Origin: Kryptolebias marmoratus | Taxonomy: Eukaryota > Chordata > Actinopteri > Cyprinodontiformes > Rivulidae | Reading direction: 5' to 3' | DNA: 64,000 nucleotides | Assembly: GCF_001649575.2 (NCBI RefSeq) | Contig: NC_051438.1 | Span: 28,265,544 to 28,329,543, forward strand | In this document: positions 10,252 through 21,749 of the stretch, piece by piece | Numbering within the stretch: the first letter of the stretch is position 1 | Layout: the number at the start of each line of letters is the position of its first letter | Position numbers and translations under genes: made by a program | The notes under the pieces: generated by a model | Databases searched by the model: none | Told to the model about the DNA's origin: nothing | What the model saw: only the letters and a program-made list of their open reading frames with translations

Positions 10252-11519
10252 AATATAATAATACTCAATCAAAACATCAGCTGCTCACACACAAAGAAGC
10301 CTGAACATCTAAAGACTTCTATAGTCTGTTGGTCCTGAATGATTTAATATTAACTTACAACCATATCTGAATATATTCATGCCCAAGTAAAGATTGTGCG
10401 TGAGTCAGTAAAGTCCTCCATTGGTTCGTTTTGAGTTCTGAAGTTTGACACAGATAAAGAGTCAACAGAAAACTTATCATCCTGCTCTGCAAAGACAAGT
10501 TCTGTCTGAAATTAATCCAAAATCTTATCTTTTTAATGTAAAACATTTTATACCAGAGAATAATTTCAGTGCTCAGGTTCAGTCACAGAAATTTGCTGGA
10601 GAAGAGTTTCTCTTTGGGGTTTAGACGGATTGTTAAGATGTGAAGATGTTTCTGTCAGACAGCAGAAATCCACTCCGGTTTTAAGAGATAATCAATATTA
10701 CTTGAACTGTGATTTTTCTCTTTCTTGCAACAGATATCTTGTTCATTGAGAGAAATCCTGAGCACTTTGCAGTTTATTTTTTTTTTACTTTGTTCTTATA
10801 AATAGATTTTGCAAAGAATTTTTTGTTTTGTTTCTGCAAATTCCCACAGTTAATGCAAATAAATCTCTGAATATTCTGAGGGTAATGAATAAAACTGTGG
10901 GATGTGGACAAGGTGACTTTTTTTTAGGGACTCTATCCTCAGATCTTCTCATTTCCTTGTTTGGCTTCAAACTCTTCAAATAAGGTGCGAAAAATGCAAA
11001 ATAAATGCTAAATCTTATCCTGTGCAGACTGCATTAAATATGAATAAAACATTAAAAGGGCTCTTCTTTTACTGTTCTTGCTTTGGAGCTGAAAACGTGC
11101 AGTTTGTTCAACAGCAACTTAAAAATGATCAAATCTTTAATCATTTAAACTCTGAAGAGAAAAAGAAAACCACAGATTCCAACAAATACAGAGACATTTT
11201 AAATACATATTTAAAACTTATAACTTAACTACTTCTATTGTTTTAAACAAATATTTGTTTTCATCTTGTTTCAGATGACAAAAACAAAATACCATGATTT
11301 TTTTTTAATATTCTTAAATGTTAATCATTTAACAATGAAACAATCTGAGCAGTTAGAGCAATTTTAGCTCTTATTTTACTGTTTGACATGGTTTATCATT
11401 TCCATCAACACGAACAGAAAGCACATTAAGAATAATCTTAGGGAAATATTGATTACTTAAAATAAACTTTTTCTTCACCTCCCAGTCATCACAAAATATC
11501 CGTAACTTTGAATCATATA

Positions 11520-11850
11520 AATGAGAGGTTTCCTGGAGTTATCTGAGTTTTCAGCAGATGTTTTTCTGCACGCTTGCTGCTTCGTCCCTGAGCTCGATTT
11601 CCAGGCTTACTGGGCTTCCAGCGCAGCTCTACTGGAAGCTAATGTGCAGCTTAATCAAGACAATTGTTTTAAAGGTCATTTAACGAGTCGGAGTGGAGAT
11701 CATATGTTAGCCTTTATCCCTCGGTGTGGGCTCCTTGTGGTGGGCAGGGGCCACCTGCCGTCTCCGGTCAAAACATTAGCCGCTGTTAATTACCTCCAGC
11801 AACGGCGTTGGTTTACGAGTTCAGCCGCTGGCGGGAAGAATACAGACATG
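11520..11850. other. Candidate conserved non-coding block
   Basis: Non-repetitive sequence of balanced composition in AT-rich surroundings. It lies within a chance-looking 169-aa frame (11521-12030) that matches no family I know. Could be a regulatory element; conservation untested. Confidence 0.25.
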
Positions 11851-12279
11851 TTACAGACATCCAAAAAAAATATGAAAACTTTCTTTTATATTAGCACAGA
11901 AATCAGAACCTCCTGTATGAAAGCAAAGAGGAATTTGTCTGACAGTTTTATAGAGTTCAAGTTGGGTTGTGGGTTCTTTAAGCTGATTGTCATTTGTTCA
12001 TTGCTTTGTCGCTGTTACACGCTGTTCTAGATTTATTCAGATTTCCTGTTGTTATTTGTCATTGTTTGCCTCTGTGATCTCTGTTTTTTTTTTACTTATA
12101 TTTTATTGAACATTTCCTTAAACAGTTACAGTGGAGAGGTATCAACATATTTACATCCATGTACATTTGTTCAATGTCCATTTTTACTGGTTGTGAAAGT
12201 GGTATCGTTCTTGTTTTTATAATCACTCCATTTTTCCCATTTTTTAACAAACTGACCCTCTTGCGGTCTCAGTCTCTAT

Positions 12280-12591
12280 CAGTCCCTCCAGGATTTCGCG
12301 GGGCATTTTCCTAAAAGTAGCGATTTTTTTTTTTTTTTTACTAAAATCAATAAAAAACCACAACTTTTAATATATAAACCAAAAATACTTCCTAGTTTTG
12401 TAAGATAATTCCCAACAAACATTGACATTCTCAAAAGGTGCTTTATTTGAGAACTTTGATAGCTTCTAAACTGACATTCATGAGCATTTCTGGATTGTCC
12501 CTGGTCTGCAGGAAGTGACGTCACGTGTCTTCTTCCTGAGTTATTTGGGGTTATTTTGGTTAAAGTTGCGGGAAAGTTGCGGTATTTTGCT
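12280..12591 (-). mobile_element. hAT-like DNA element, copy 3 (internally deleted, one end lost)
   Basis: The left edge reads CAGTCCCTCCAGGATTTCGCG as in copy 2. The body matches copy 2 up to CTGGTCTGCAG, then jumps directly to GAAGTGACGTCACGTG. This removes the first part of the ORF and its leader. After GTTAAAGTTGCGGG the sequence diverges and the second terminal repeat is missing. The E-box/CRE block survives at 12516-12527. Confidence 0.7.
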
Positions 12592-14923
12592 AACATTACA
12601 AACAGACACGAGTAATAACATAAGGCTCCTGTGGTTAGAAAAACTAATAACTAATAAAAAGAATTTAAAGTGATATAACAGTATGGTAAAATAAATTCTT
12701 TAAGTGTTTTGTTTGACATCATCCATCAGTTTTCTCTAAAGTTTTCTTTAAGCAGCAGTTTACACGAAGTGAACTTCTGTGTGTTCAACGAGCGCGGCGT
12801 GTTAATAAAAAATAACAAACTGCCACATTATTGGTAGTAGAAAGAGAAGTATAATTACAGCCTTTCCTGGCGGATGACTCCCGAGGGAACCAGCATTGCA
12901 GCTGATTGCGTTTTGTTATCAGCTTGAGTCATGATCTCAGTTGACTGCAGCGACTTTCATCAGCATGACCACATGATCCAGAGCAGAATTAAACTCCTAA
13001 CGTTTAAAGGCAGTTTTATTAAACATCAGTAATCCAAGTTTCTTCACTCAGTGTGTACATTCTATTATTGTTTGCATGAGTTACATATTTTTCTCTATCT
13101 TTCCTTGTGTTTCTAACCTCTCTCCTCTTTAACATTTCCTGTTTCGTATTGGCTCCTTCCTTCCTCTCCGAGTGCTCGTAACCTTTCCTCCTCCTCCTCG
13201 CTTCCTGACACGAGGCCTCCTGTGGATAGCGAAAGGTCACCGAATGTGGAGCCATTAAATGGACACACAACCACCGGTGTCCAGAAGGTTATAGCGGGAA
13301 CACACCTTCACCCAAACACGTGGAAAAAGGCTCCTCTCGGCTCCGGGGGTTCGGTGTTTGACGCTAACTCAAAAGCAGCGTGTAAAAACTGTAAAAACTG
13401 TAAAAAAAGGAAGTCCTGCAAATGTGCTTGAAAATAAATAACACTGGAATAATGGCATTCATAGACTGAGACTTGTTTTTGTGGCATTTTACAAAGAGAA
13501 AGTAATTTATGTTTCATCTTAGAGGATACGTGTGACATTTAGTTGAGAAGAGGAGCTCAAAGTAACTAATTGTCACCTTATTTACATAAAGGCGATAGAA
13601 AGATGCACATCAGCTATTCACTGTGGCTTTTATTCATTTGCTGCTTATTCCCAAGAAGAAAAAATACCTGTAGTATATTCAGATTATGCATAAACTACCA
13701 AGAAAACCTCTTACATAACTGGAGCCACTGAGACAGGGTCAAAGAAGAAACCATTACATCCAAGTAAGAATCCTTCACTCAAATAAAACAGCAGAATAAA
13801 ATGTTGGCCTTGAACGACAGCAGGTGTCATTTTAAAGCAATTTATTGAGTGTGGGAACTTTAAAGCTGTAATAAATAAAGTAGTATTCTTTGAAGGATTG
13901 CATTTCACCAAGTTTAAACAAAGATCTCCCTGAGAGTGTGTGCTGGGGTCTATATGTGGGAAAAAGACAAAAGTTACCAAGACAGAAGGGCTTTCATTGA
14001 CAGTTGAAGCTGTTTTTTGTGTTTTTTAATGACTAATCTTGAATTGAGTTGATTCCAATGATTTACTTTCTGAAAGTTTCATTACAATTTGTCCTGTGGT
14101 TCCAGGAATATTTTGGTAATACACAAAAGCAAGCAATAACTAAAACACAAAACATCTTGAAATGAAAACCATAAACAGAAAAGTCAAATTCAGATAAACC
14201 ATAAAACGGCATAACAGATTTTCTATAAGTAATCAGGTTTTGGTCCAAACTGTGTCTTTGGCGATATCATCAGGGTCATGATATCCCAGCAGCCTTTGGG
14301 GCTGGATAAAAAAAAAATCTCATCACACAGAAGTTTTTATTAATGCTCCGTGTTCAGTCAGGGAAACTCTCTTGTGAGGAAGTCTTTTTGCCATGAAGTC
14401 ATATTCCACATCGCAGACCTTCACGTCTCGGTGAGCCCCTCATTTCGACTGACACTCTGCCGCCGTCGAGGGCAAATATTGAGCTCTTGGCAGCTGCTGA
14501 CAGAGATCCACGCTCAGGGCTCACATCCAGTCGTGTTTAATTCAAAAACTCTTCAGAAGAAAGTTGGTTCGGAGCCTAAGTGCTCTAACAAGTTCTGAAA
14601 CTTGTTTATCTCCTAATGAGACTTTAATGTCGGGGCTACATAACGCGCCGTCCTCGTTGGTCATCAGGTGATGTGTTTTATTTTTATATACGGCGTGGCT
14701 TATTTGGTTGCCTGTCACTCCTCAGCTGCTGCAGATTGCATACATATTCAGCAGGCTGCATATGTTTTATTTATGTCTTTGAAGAAAAGAGTGACAGAAA
14801 CAATGACTCAGACAGAAGGAGAGTGTTCCTATCAGCATGCAGACCAGTTCAAGACTTTGACAGAGCTGCTCTTGTTTTCGAGTTTTATGAATCTGCAACA
14901 TAAACCCATCCGTTCACCCACTG

Positions 14924-15065
14924 TGGCAGAACGATGGATTAGTGGTTAGCACTGCTGCCTCACAGCAAGAAGGTCCTGGGTTTGAACCCCAGGTTGGACT
15001 TGGTGTCTTTCTGCATGTTCTCCTTGTGTTTGTATGGGTTGTATGGGTCCAGGCCTCCCTTGAAA
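14924..15065 (+). repeat. tRNA-like dispersed repeat (SINE-like) fragment
   Basis: TAGTGGTTAGCAC (about 14940) resembles an RNA polymerase III A box. GGGTTTGAACC (14978-14988) is close to the B-box consensus GGTTCGANNCC. The spacing is tRNA-like. The flank GCATGTTCTCCTTGTGTTTG is typical of a widespread fish repeat. The tRNA body itself is not intact, so this is not a tRNA gene. Confidence 0.5.
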
Positions 15066-15369
15066 AAGATAACAGTGATCTCAGTGGGGTTTGCCTGTTT
15101 AAATAAAGGATAATAAATAATATAAATTTTTCTCCTGCGGTCCAGAGAGGCGGGGTGCAGCCTGGACAGGTCTGCAACATAAACATGCAGCGGATTTACC
15201 GAAGATAATTGTATTTACTTGATGTGTTTGTAGTAAACAATGTTCCAACTCTGTCACATTTTTAAAAAACTCACTTTATTTTTGTTTTTTTTATGTGCAG
15301 ATGATTGAGTCGCAGTGTCAGTGATAATGTTCTTTTTGTCCGTTTCTGTGCCTTCATTTGTCTTATCCT

Positions 15370-15545
15370 GTAGAAAAGTAGGTCATGAACCACTGAACAG
15401 ACTGTAATGAGAGTCCCAGAAAGTAATTATTGGCTGTACATCTACAGATGTTTAACTTTCTGAGTCAACCCAAATCAAGTTGGCTACCTTAGCTTACACA
15501 AAAATGGCTACTCTGCCAGTTTTATAGATATTTAGTTACTGATTT
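15370..15545 (+). repeat. Unclassified dispersed repeat, copy 3
   Basis: GAACCACTGAACAGACTGTAATGAG, CAGAAAGTAATTATTGGCTG, CTGAGTCAACCCAAATCAAG and GCCAGTTTTATAGATATTTAG occur in family order. It ends just before the solo LTR at 15.59 kb. Confidence 0.55.
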
Positions 15546-15586
15546 TTTCTCCTCCAGCTTCAGTAATCCAGACCCAAGAATCAGAG

Positions 15587-15958
15587 TGTAGAGATTTGAG
15601 GTTTTTGGTTCATGTTTTGTTATCTTTCTGGGTTCTGTTTCTCTTCTTGGTATTTTGTAATTTTCCCCTTGTTTATCTGCCACGCCCATCTCCACCTGTC
15701 TGTAATGATTATTTACTCACCTGTTCCCACTTACCTTCACGATCCTCTGTTTTAAAACCCGGCCTCTTGCTTCACGTCCTTGCCGGTTCATTACCCAATG
15801 CTGTCCTGGTTGTTCTGTTCTTGGCTGAGTTTTGGGATTTAGTTTTTTCTTATGTTGCTGCCTCAACAGCCTTTTGTTTTTGTTTATCTTTTAGTTTAAT
15901 AAATTAGTTTGTTTTATGATGAGTCTGCATTCTGCCTCCTTCGACCCAGATCCTGACA
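15587..15958 (+). mobile_element. Solo LTR (copy B, same family as 9833-10251)
   Basis: A 372-bp unit from TGTAGAGATTTGAGG to ATCCTGACA, flanked by the perfect direct repeat CAGAG at 15582-15586 and 15959-15963. It shares the block order of copy A: T-rich start, CCACGCCCATCTCCACCTGTC, CACCTGTTCCCACTTACC, AATAAATTAG, GATGAGTCTGCATTCTG. Enough divergence exists to show independent insertions. Gypsy- or ERV-like by duplication length; the clade is not determinable. Confidence 0.8.
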
Positions 15959-15963
15959 CAGAG

Positions 15964-17087
15964 GCAACATGTTGATATTTACCAGCCTAAAATGAATTCA
16001 TACATTAATGATGATTTCTGCGAGCAGCACCAAATCATGCCACTTCTGTCATGTGAGCGGTTACCATGGTGACGTTTAAACACCAGAAAACACGCTCTAA
16101 TCAGCAATCTTTCTAATCAATACTGCGACTGTTAAATATTAAGAGCTTGAGCAGAAAATCTGTTTTAATAACGCAGATCCTCAGTTGCTCAGCGTTAACA
16201 AATTAAGTCTGAGTGCAACGCTAAATTAATTACTGACCAACTTGAGGAGGATATTTGTTTCTGTGTCTCGAGTTTTCTGTTTTTATTATTGACCATCAGT
16301 CGTTGCTCTGACAGGGCAGGTATTATTCTCTGTTCGTGTCCGTGATGAAACATGATGTTAGAAAGAACCAATTAAATCTACTGAACCCTAAAAAAATCAT
16401 TATATGGTCCAGCATCTTAATCACTGAAAAGCAGGTGATCACTCCTGTCTTTGTCGGGGCCACAGTCGGCTGTTATTACTGTTTCTTTTCTTGTAATATA
16501 ATGACAAAAACCTGTTTCCAGAGTTTATTATTTTTCATTTAACTGACCTCAGCTTTAGTCAGTGGTGCAGCTAACTGCTCAGAGTTTGTAAAATGATCAT
16601 TTCTTATTAGTCAAAGACAAATGTTTCCCTTTTTGTCTCCCTGTTTTTAACAGCTTGTCTTTTTTCCACATTTTCTTTTGTCATTTATGATATTACAAAC
16701 ATTTAATATAACATAAATAACAATAAAAAAGAACCTGATCAGAGTCAGATCCTCTAATAGCTGCTACATTTTCCAGTAAACTGAGAACATTGTTCTCCTC
16801 CTCCTTTTTTTTTTTTTTCAGCTCCGGTTCGAGAGTTCTTGGAGCTGATTCTGGACACATCATCGGGGCAGGTTTTTTCTCGTGTAGCGTTCCACAACTA
16901 TTGTGGGATTGTTCAGAAACTGGAAGTGGGCGTAGATAATGCTGAATGATGTTCACATTCAGGCTAGGAGGACTTCCCAGGAGTTCTGTAAGGTATGAAA
17001 TGTCCTGGTCAGAATAAACTTTATTCTTGTTCTTGCCACTTCAAAAAAACTAAGAAATTTCTCAGTTCTTGCAGAGAATGTAAGAAG
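15964..17087. other. Intergenic, no gene seen
   Basis: AT-rich sequence between solo LTR B and a LINE fragment. No feature recognised. Confidence 0.5.
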
Positions 17088-17963
17088 TTTAAGTCCAAGG
17101 TGATGGTTCTGACGCTGAAAAAGCTGGAAGGCTCCCTCCAGGTTGGAGTCTCTGTCTCAAGCAGAGCAGTAACTGAGTTTTGTTCATGAATGAAGGAAGG
17201 ATGGAGCAGGAGAAGAATCGACAGATCTGGGTTTTGTCTACAGCAGGGTTCTCCAACCCTGGTCCCTGAGGGCCTCCATCCTGCAGGTTTTCCTTGTTCC
17301 TCTGCTCCAACACACCTGATTCAGAGGTTAAATCACCTCTTCATGTTCTGCAGAAGCCTGTTAATCACCCATTGATTCAGATCAGGTGTGTTGGAGCAGA
17401 AAAACAAGGAAAACCTGCAGGATGGAGGCCCTGAGGACCAGGATTTTTACAGTAATGGAGGTTTTGTTTATCTGTTGTGGTGAAGAAGGAGCTGAACTGA
17501 AAGGTGAAGCTCTTGATTAACTGGTCCGTTTACATTCCAACCCTCACCTATGGTCTCGAGGTTCAGATCATGACCAGAAGAATGAGATCCTGGATGCAAA
17601 CAGCTGAGCTGAGCCGGTATCGGCCTTAGAGATGGGATGAAGACTATCATCCAGGGGGAGCTCAGAGTCGAGCTGCTGCTCTGCATTGAAAGGAGCCAGC
17701 TGAGGTGCTTCAGGCATCGGATTGGGATGCCTCATAGATGACTTCATGGAGGTTTTTGAAGCATGTCCCACTGGGAGAAGATCTCGTAGCTGTCTCAGAT
17801 TTCTCTGGAGGGATTGAAAACCCTCTCTGACCTGGGGATGTCTTGGGATGACCTGGGAGGAGCTGGAGAGTCTTGCAGGGGAGAGGGATGTCTGCGTTTC
17901 TCTCCTGGATCTGTTATATTCATGACCTGACCACAGATACAAGTTAGAAAATGGATGGATGGG
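17088..17963 (+). mobile_element. LINE fragment (3' end of reverse transcriptase ORF), split by a MITE
   Basis: Plus-strand translation gives recognisable pieces of the C-terminal region of a fish non-LTR retrotransposon: GRMEQE, YIPTLTYGLEV, MTRRMRSWMQTAELS. These align in order with the unit that recurs in minus orientation at 25.2 kb. Stops and frameshifts are present. The 3' end reads AAAATGGATGGATGGG, the short tandem tail typical of this LINE. The foldback MITE at 17244-17445 interrupts it. The clade could be RTE/Rex-like; not proven. Confidence 0.7.
17244..17445. mobile_element. Foldback MITE, copy B, nested in a LINE
   Basis: A near-palindromic 202-bp unit: CAGGGTTCTCCAACCCTGG with the inverted CCTGAGGACCAGGATT. 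The inner arms share CTCCAACACACCTGA and its inverse. It splits a LINE fragment; LINE sequence resumes immediately after it. Flanks GTCTACAG and TTTTACAG match at 6 of 8 positions, fitting an aged hAT 8-bp target duplication. Confidence 0.75.
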
Positions 17964-19389
17964 TATTAAAAAAATATGTTAACTGAGCATGAATGCCATG
18001 ACCAGCAACTGTGAAAGAACTACAATATCTTACTGTAAAATCTTTGACAGGGACAAAATGTTTGGAAATTATCTGTCAACGTTTTGGAAAGGATCTCCAT
18101 GATGGTGGACCTTTTTGTTGTTTTATTTCTCCTGATCTCAGCTGTGTGATCTAGTTCAGTTTCTGTTATTTGTGCAGTGAGGCGTCTTATTGAACGTTTA
18201 TAAAGGAAAAGTCACTTTGATTATTTATATCCATCAATATGGCTGATTTTTCAACGCCCACCATAAGGAATAAAGTTTGTGAGTTGGACTGCTGTCTCCT
18301 AATTACTCTTGTTGAACATTTAGAAGTTTTCTTGATGTTCCTTTAGTTCAGATCAGTGGAACTGTGACTCATAAAAGGAAACTCAAGCCTGATGAAATTT
18401 TAAATCCGGTCTGTACCCCAGCCGCTGCCCCGTGAACCGGCTGCTGCCTCCAATCTGCTCGAAGCTTTGATGAGCCGCAGTCAAAGCACAGAGAGTGGGA
18501 CGCATCACTCTCATCTCTTCAAGACATCTAATTAAAAATGAGACGTGTGACCCCTCACTGAGATGACTGGCATGTTTCTACTCAAGTCTGAAAGGCAGTT
18601 TAGCTTTGGAGATGCCATAACGTAAAGAAAAAACAACCTGTTAAGGAGGCTTGTCTGCATGCAGCAGTCTGGCTGTGATAATGTGAGCAGAGGGAAGCAG
18701 CAGGACTCCATGCATATTATACTGTACTGTAGCACTAAATAATTCAAGGCTTTTACCTCAGAGTTGCCGTTTCCAGACTCATTCCCAGCTGAAGCAATTT
18801 TCACTACAGACTGATACTCATTGCATACAAACACTTACTATAGCTAGGCCAACCGCATGTCCTTCCTGTTCTCGTAACTCCAGCTCACTATGAGAAATTA
18901 CAGGCTGTTAGAGAAATCACAGGCTGTTGAGCCAATAACAAGAATGAGTCATTTGTGGCATGCTGTGTCATTCATTTCATGTCATTTCTCATCATTAGCG
19001 AGTGGGGTCTTTATGCAGCTGACAATCACTCAGTCATTACGGGAGCGGAAAAGTATCCATGAAAGCCAAGGAAGCACTCAGTATGCAGCAGTTAATATTA
19101 CAGGCTTTTTGGGTGGAGAAGCCTTTATTTTGCAGAGATTTTAGAGTAATTTGTGCTCGGAGGTTTTCATAAAATGAGTTGAACTAAAACAATGTTATTG
19201 TGCGGCAGAACTGAAGAGACGGGGGACAAAACACGAGGAGCGTAGAGGAGAAAAAGGGTGGAGCTGTTACCGTCTTTCACATTTGTAATATAAGTTTCAG
19301 ACCATGACAACATTTGTGTAGTAAACTGCTTAAAAAGGTGAGACAAGTAGACAAACTGAGGACACAAGAAGAACTGAAAGGCCTCATAA
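17964..19389. other. Intergenic, no gene seen
   Basis: Unique sequence. The 18.40-18.60 kb stretch has higher GC and no repeats. The short ORFs have no recognisable domain. Confidence 0.5.
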
Positions 19390-20075
19390 AACTAAACCCA
19401 ATTCTAGAAAAGTTTGAATGTGTAAAATGCAAATAAAATCAGAATGCAATGATTTGCAAATCTCATGAACTCATATTTTATTCACAGTGGAACATAGTAA
19501 ACACATTAAATGTTTATTTTAGAAATCATACCATAATTTGTTTGAGAATAAAAATGTAATTTTAAATTTTACGGCAGCAACACATCTCAAAAAAGTTGAG
19601 ACAGAGGCAACAAAGAAAGTGGTACAAATAATAAACATTTTCCAGTTAATTATAATAATAATTATTATTATTATATATGAAAAGAAAATTTTAAAGAAGC
19701 TGAATCTCTCAGAAGTAAAGATGGGCAGAGGTTCATCAGTCTGTGAAAAAACTGCTTTTAAAATAGTGCAACAATTTCAGAGAAATGCTTCCATCCACCA
19801 AACAATCCTGCAAAGAAAATCCAGCTAGAATCCTCTACAGACAGAATGGGACAACGTTCCCTCTAAAACCTGCAGCAGCTGCTCTCCTCAGGTCCAGATG
19901 TTTACAGACTGATGGGAGAAGAATTGATGCTGCACTGAGGGAAACATCTGGAGCAAGTTTAAAGAGACGAGTTGCTGCCATAAAATTCAAAGTTATCTTA
20001 TTTTTTCCAAACAGTTGTGCAATTTCTTAGTTTCAACAGCTGCTATGTTTACTTCATTCCACTGTGAATAGTTTA
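19390..20075 (+). repeat. Dispersed DNA-transposon-derived repeat (CCCAATT...AAAGTT family), copy 1
   Basis: Contains ACCCAATTCTAGAAAAGTTTG, GCAATGATTTGCAAATCTC, ATTTTATTCACAGTGGAAC and CTCAAAAAAGTTGAGACA, landmarks of a common fish repeat. It also has GAATCTCTCAGAAGTAAAGATGGGCAG, shared with the 47.2-kb copy. Only short accidental ORFs. Confidence 0.6.
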
Positions 20076-20849
20076 AATTTTGCTATTTTTGCCTTTTAGC
20101 TTTAACAGCTCAGTTTCAGCTTCTTCAGCAGATTGCAGAAAAGTCTCACATTTACTTTATTCATGTCACAGCTCCTGCTGAGGGACACACAAAGTGTTTA
20201 TAAACCTTGTGAATTAGACTAAACTTTAAATTACAATTCACTCTCTGTAAGTATTATAAGTGCTCACGTTGACCTTTGAGCTCCTGTGGGGAATTGTAGT
20301 TCTTGTTCCATAATAAAGATATAAATAAATGTCCCATTTAGGAAATATTACCATTTGATTTCAGTTATAAATTGGTAGGACATATTTAAATCTGAAAACT
20401 TAATCAGAAGTAATTTCCAGACACAAGCAGAGTGCTCTTGATTAAAGCACACAGAGGTCCAGAGATCGTATTTTAACCCGCAGTGGGTATGAATCTGAAG
20501 CAACATGTTACTGCAGTTCAATCACCTGTTTCAGGCTAAATGAAGGTGTAAAAACCTGACATTTTCCTCCCACTTGACGCCTCCAGTAGCTGGCCTGTGG
20601 CGTCGCCGAGAAATGTCACAGCAAGCGGGAACGGTGAGTGGGTTCTCTGACACAAGATGGAGGCTCAGACTGTAAATGTATGTGACAGTGTTTTTTATAC
20701 TGTCGAATGCTGTAACTGTGCAGGGACACGGCACTTCATACACTGGCTGCTCTGCATTCTGTCCGGGCAAAACATGAAGACGATTCCTAACATTTTACAA
20801 AAAGATGTTTCAGTTAGATCACAGGAATCCTCAAAACAGGAAAAAAAAG

Positions 20850-21042
20850 TGAGCACTTTTCCGCAGCAAAGTGCTTTACAGCACAGAGAAACAACAACAG
20901 GTCCAGAATCAAATACAGATAAAAACATCAATCAGGTATAATCTAAATGAAATCATAAAACTAAACATATCTAAACATGAGCTAAGACAGTCAAAATAAT
21001 AGCTAAGATAAACTAAACTAAGCTAAGGAAGGCTAAATAAGC
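20850..21042 (-). repeat. Retroposon 3' tail unit, interrupted by a hAT-like element
   Basis: AGCACTTTTCCGCAGCAAAGTGCTTTACAG and the following CTAAATGAAAT / ACTAAGCTAAGG segments match the units at 31.26 and 44.3 kb. The hAT-like element at 21043 terminates it. Confidence 0.5.
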
Positions 21043-21749
21043 CAGTCCCTCCAGGATTTCATGGGCATTTTTTGTGATTGTTGCGGCTAAAATGCCTGAT
21101 TTCGCGGGACGTTTTCCTAAAAGTTGCAATTTTTTTTACATAAATCAATAAACAACCATAACTTTTAATATCTAAACCAAAAATCCTTCCTAGTTTTGTA
21201 AGATAATTCCCAACAAACATTGACATTCTCAAAAGGTGCTTTATTTGAGAACTTTGATAGCTTCTAAACTGACATTCATGAGCATTTCTGGATTGTCCCT
21301 GGTCTGCAGCTCTCCTCACATGTTTTGCAGACACAAAGTGTTTGTCGATGCGTTTATGTTCCATGATTACACTGCAGGACGTGCAAAACAGCTGCAGCTG
21401 GGGAGGAAACTGGTTTGCTGAAATCTTTGTGGGCAAATGTGAAGCATTAGCGCACATTTTGGCTTCGGTCGCTGCTCCTGCACGCTCCCGGCATTCTGAT
21501 GTTAACAGGAAGTGACGTCACGTGTCTTCTTCCTGAGTTATTTGGGCTTATTTTGTATTCCACGCTACACAAACCCACAAAGAAGAGACTAGACCACGAA
21601 AACGGTGGCGAATCACTTTAGAAACAATAAATATTGGGTTAAAGTTGCATTGTTTTGGGCAAAGTTGCAAAAAGTTGCGATTTCGCGGGGTTTGCTTGAT
21701 TTTGCGTTAATAGTTGCGACCGCAACATCGTGAAATCCTGGAGGGTCTG
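21043..21749 (-). mobile_element. hAT-like DNA element, copy 2, inverted relative to copy 1
   Basis: The termini CAGTCCCTCCAGGATTTC and (inverted) CAGACCCTCCAGGATTTCAC bound a 707-bp element. It is flanked by the direct hexamer ATAAGC at 21037-21042 and 21750-21755. It carries the same ORF (minus strand, 21457 to 21059, 132 aa), which differs from copy 1 only near its C-terminus because of indels. The E-box/CRE cluster is at 21513-21524. The hexamer is shorter than the usual hAT 8-bp duplication, so superfamily assignment rests on the termini and zinc finger. Confidence 0.75.
21059..21457 (-). CDS. Transposon-borne zinc-finger ORF, second copy (132 aa)
   Basis: Identical to the ORF at 7067 through residues MCANAS...MFVGNYLT, including CTSC and HFVSAKH. 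It then diverges (TKLGRIFGLDIKSYG) and ends in a different frame because of indels in the A/T-run region. It lacks a transposase core, so it is a transposon remnant, not a host gene. Confidence 0.45.
   Translation of the reverse strand: MCANASHLPTKISANQFPPQLQLFCTSCSVIMEHKRIDKHFVSAKHVRRAADQGQSRNAHECQFRSYQSSQIKHLLRMSMFVGNYLTKLGRIFGLDIKSYGCLLIYVKKIATFRKTSREIRHFSRNNHKKCP

Larger units (their letters stand above)
10257..14923. other. Intergenic, apart from the block at 11.5 kb and hAT-like copy 3
   Basis: AT-rich. ORFs up to about 90 aa, without domains. No spliced gene found on either strand. Confidence 0.5.

Noticed and set aside
14940..14990. tRNA gene
   Set aside because: A- and B-box-like motifs are present but no cloverleaf acceptor or anticodon arms; fits a dispersed tRNA-like repeat.
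17568..17942. Minus-strand 124-aa ORF
   Set aside because: Antisense of the LINE 3' coding region; plus-strand motifs explain the sequence.
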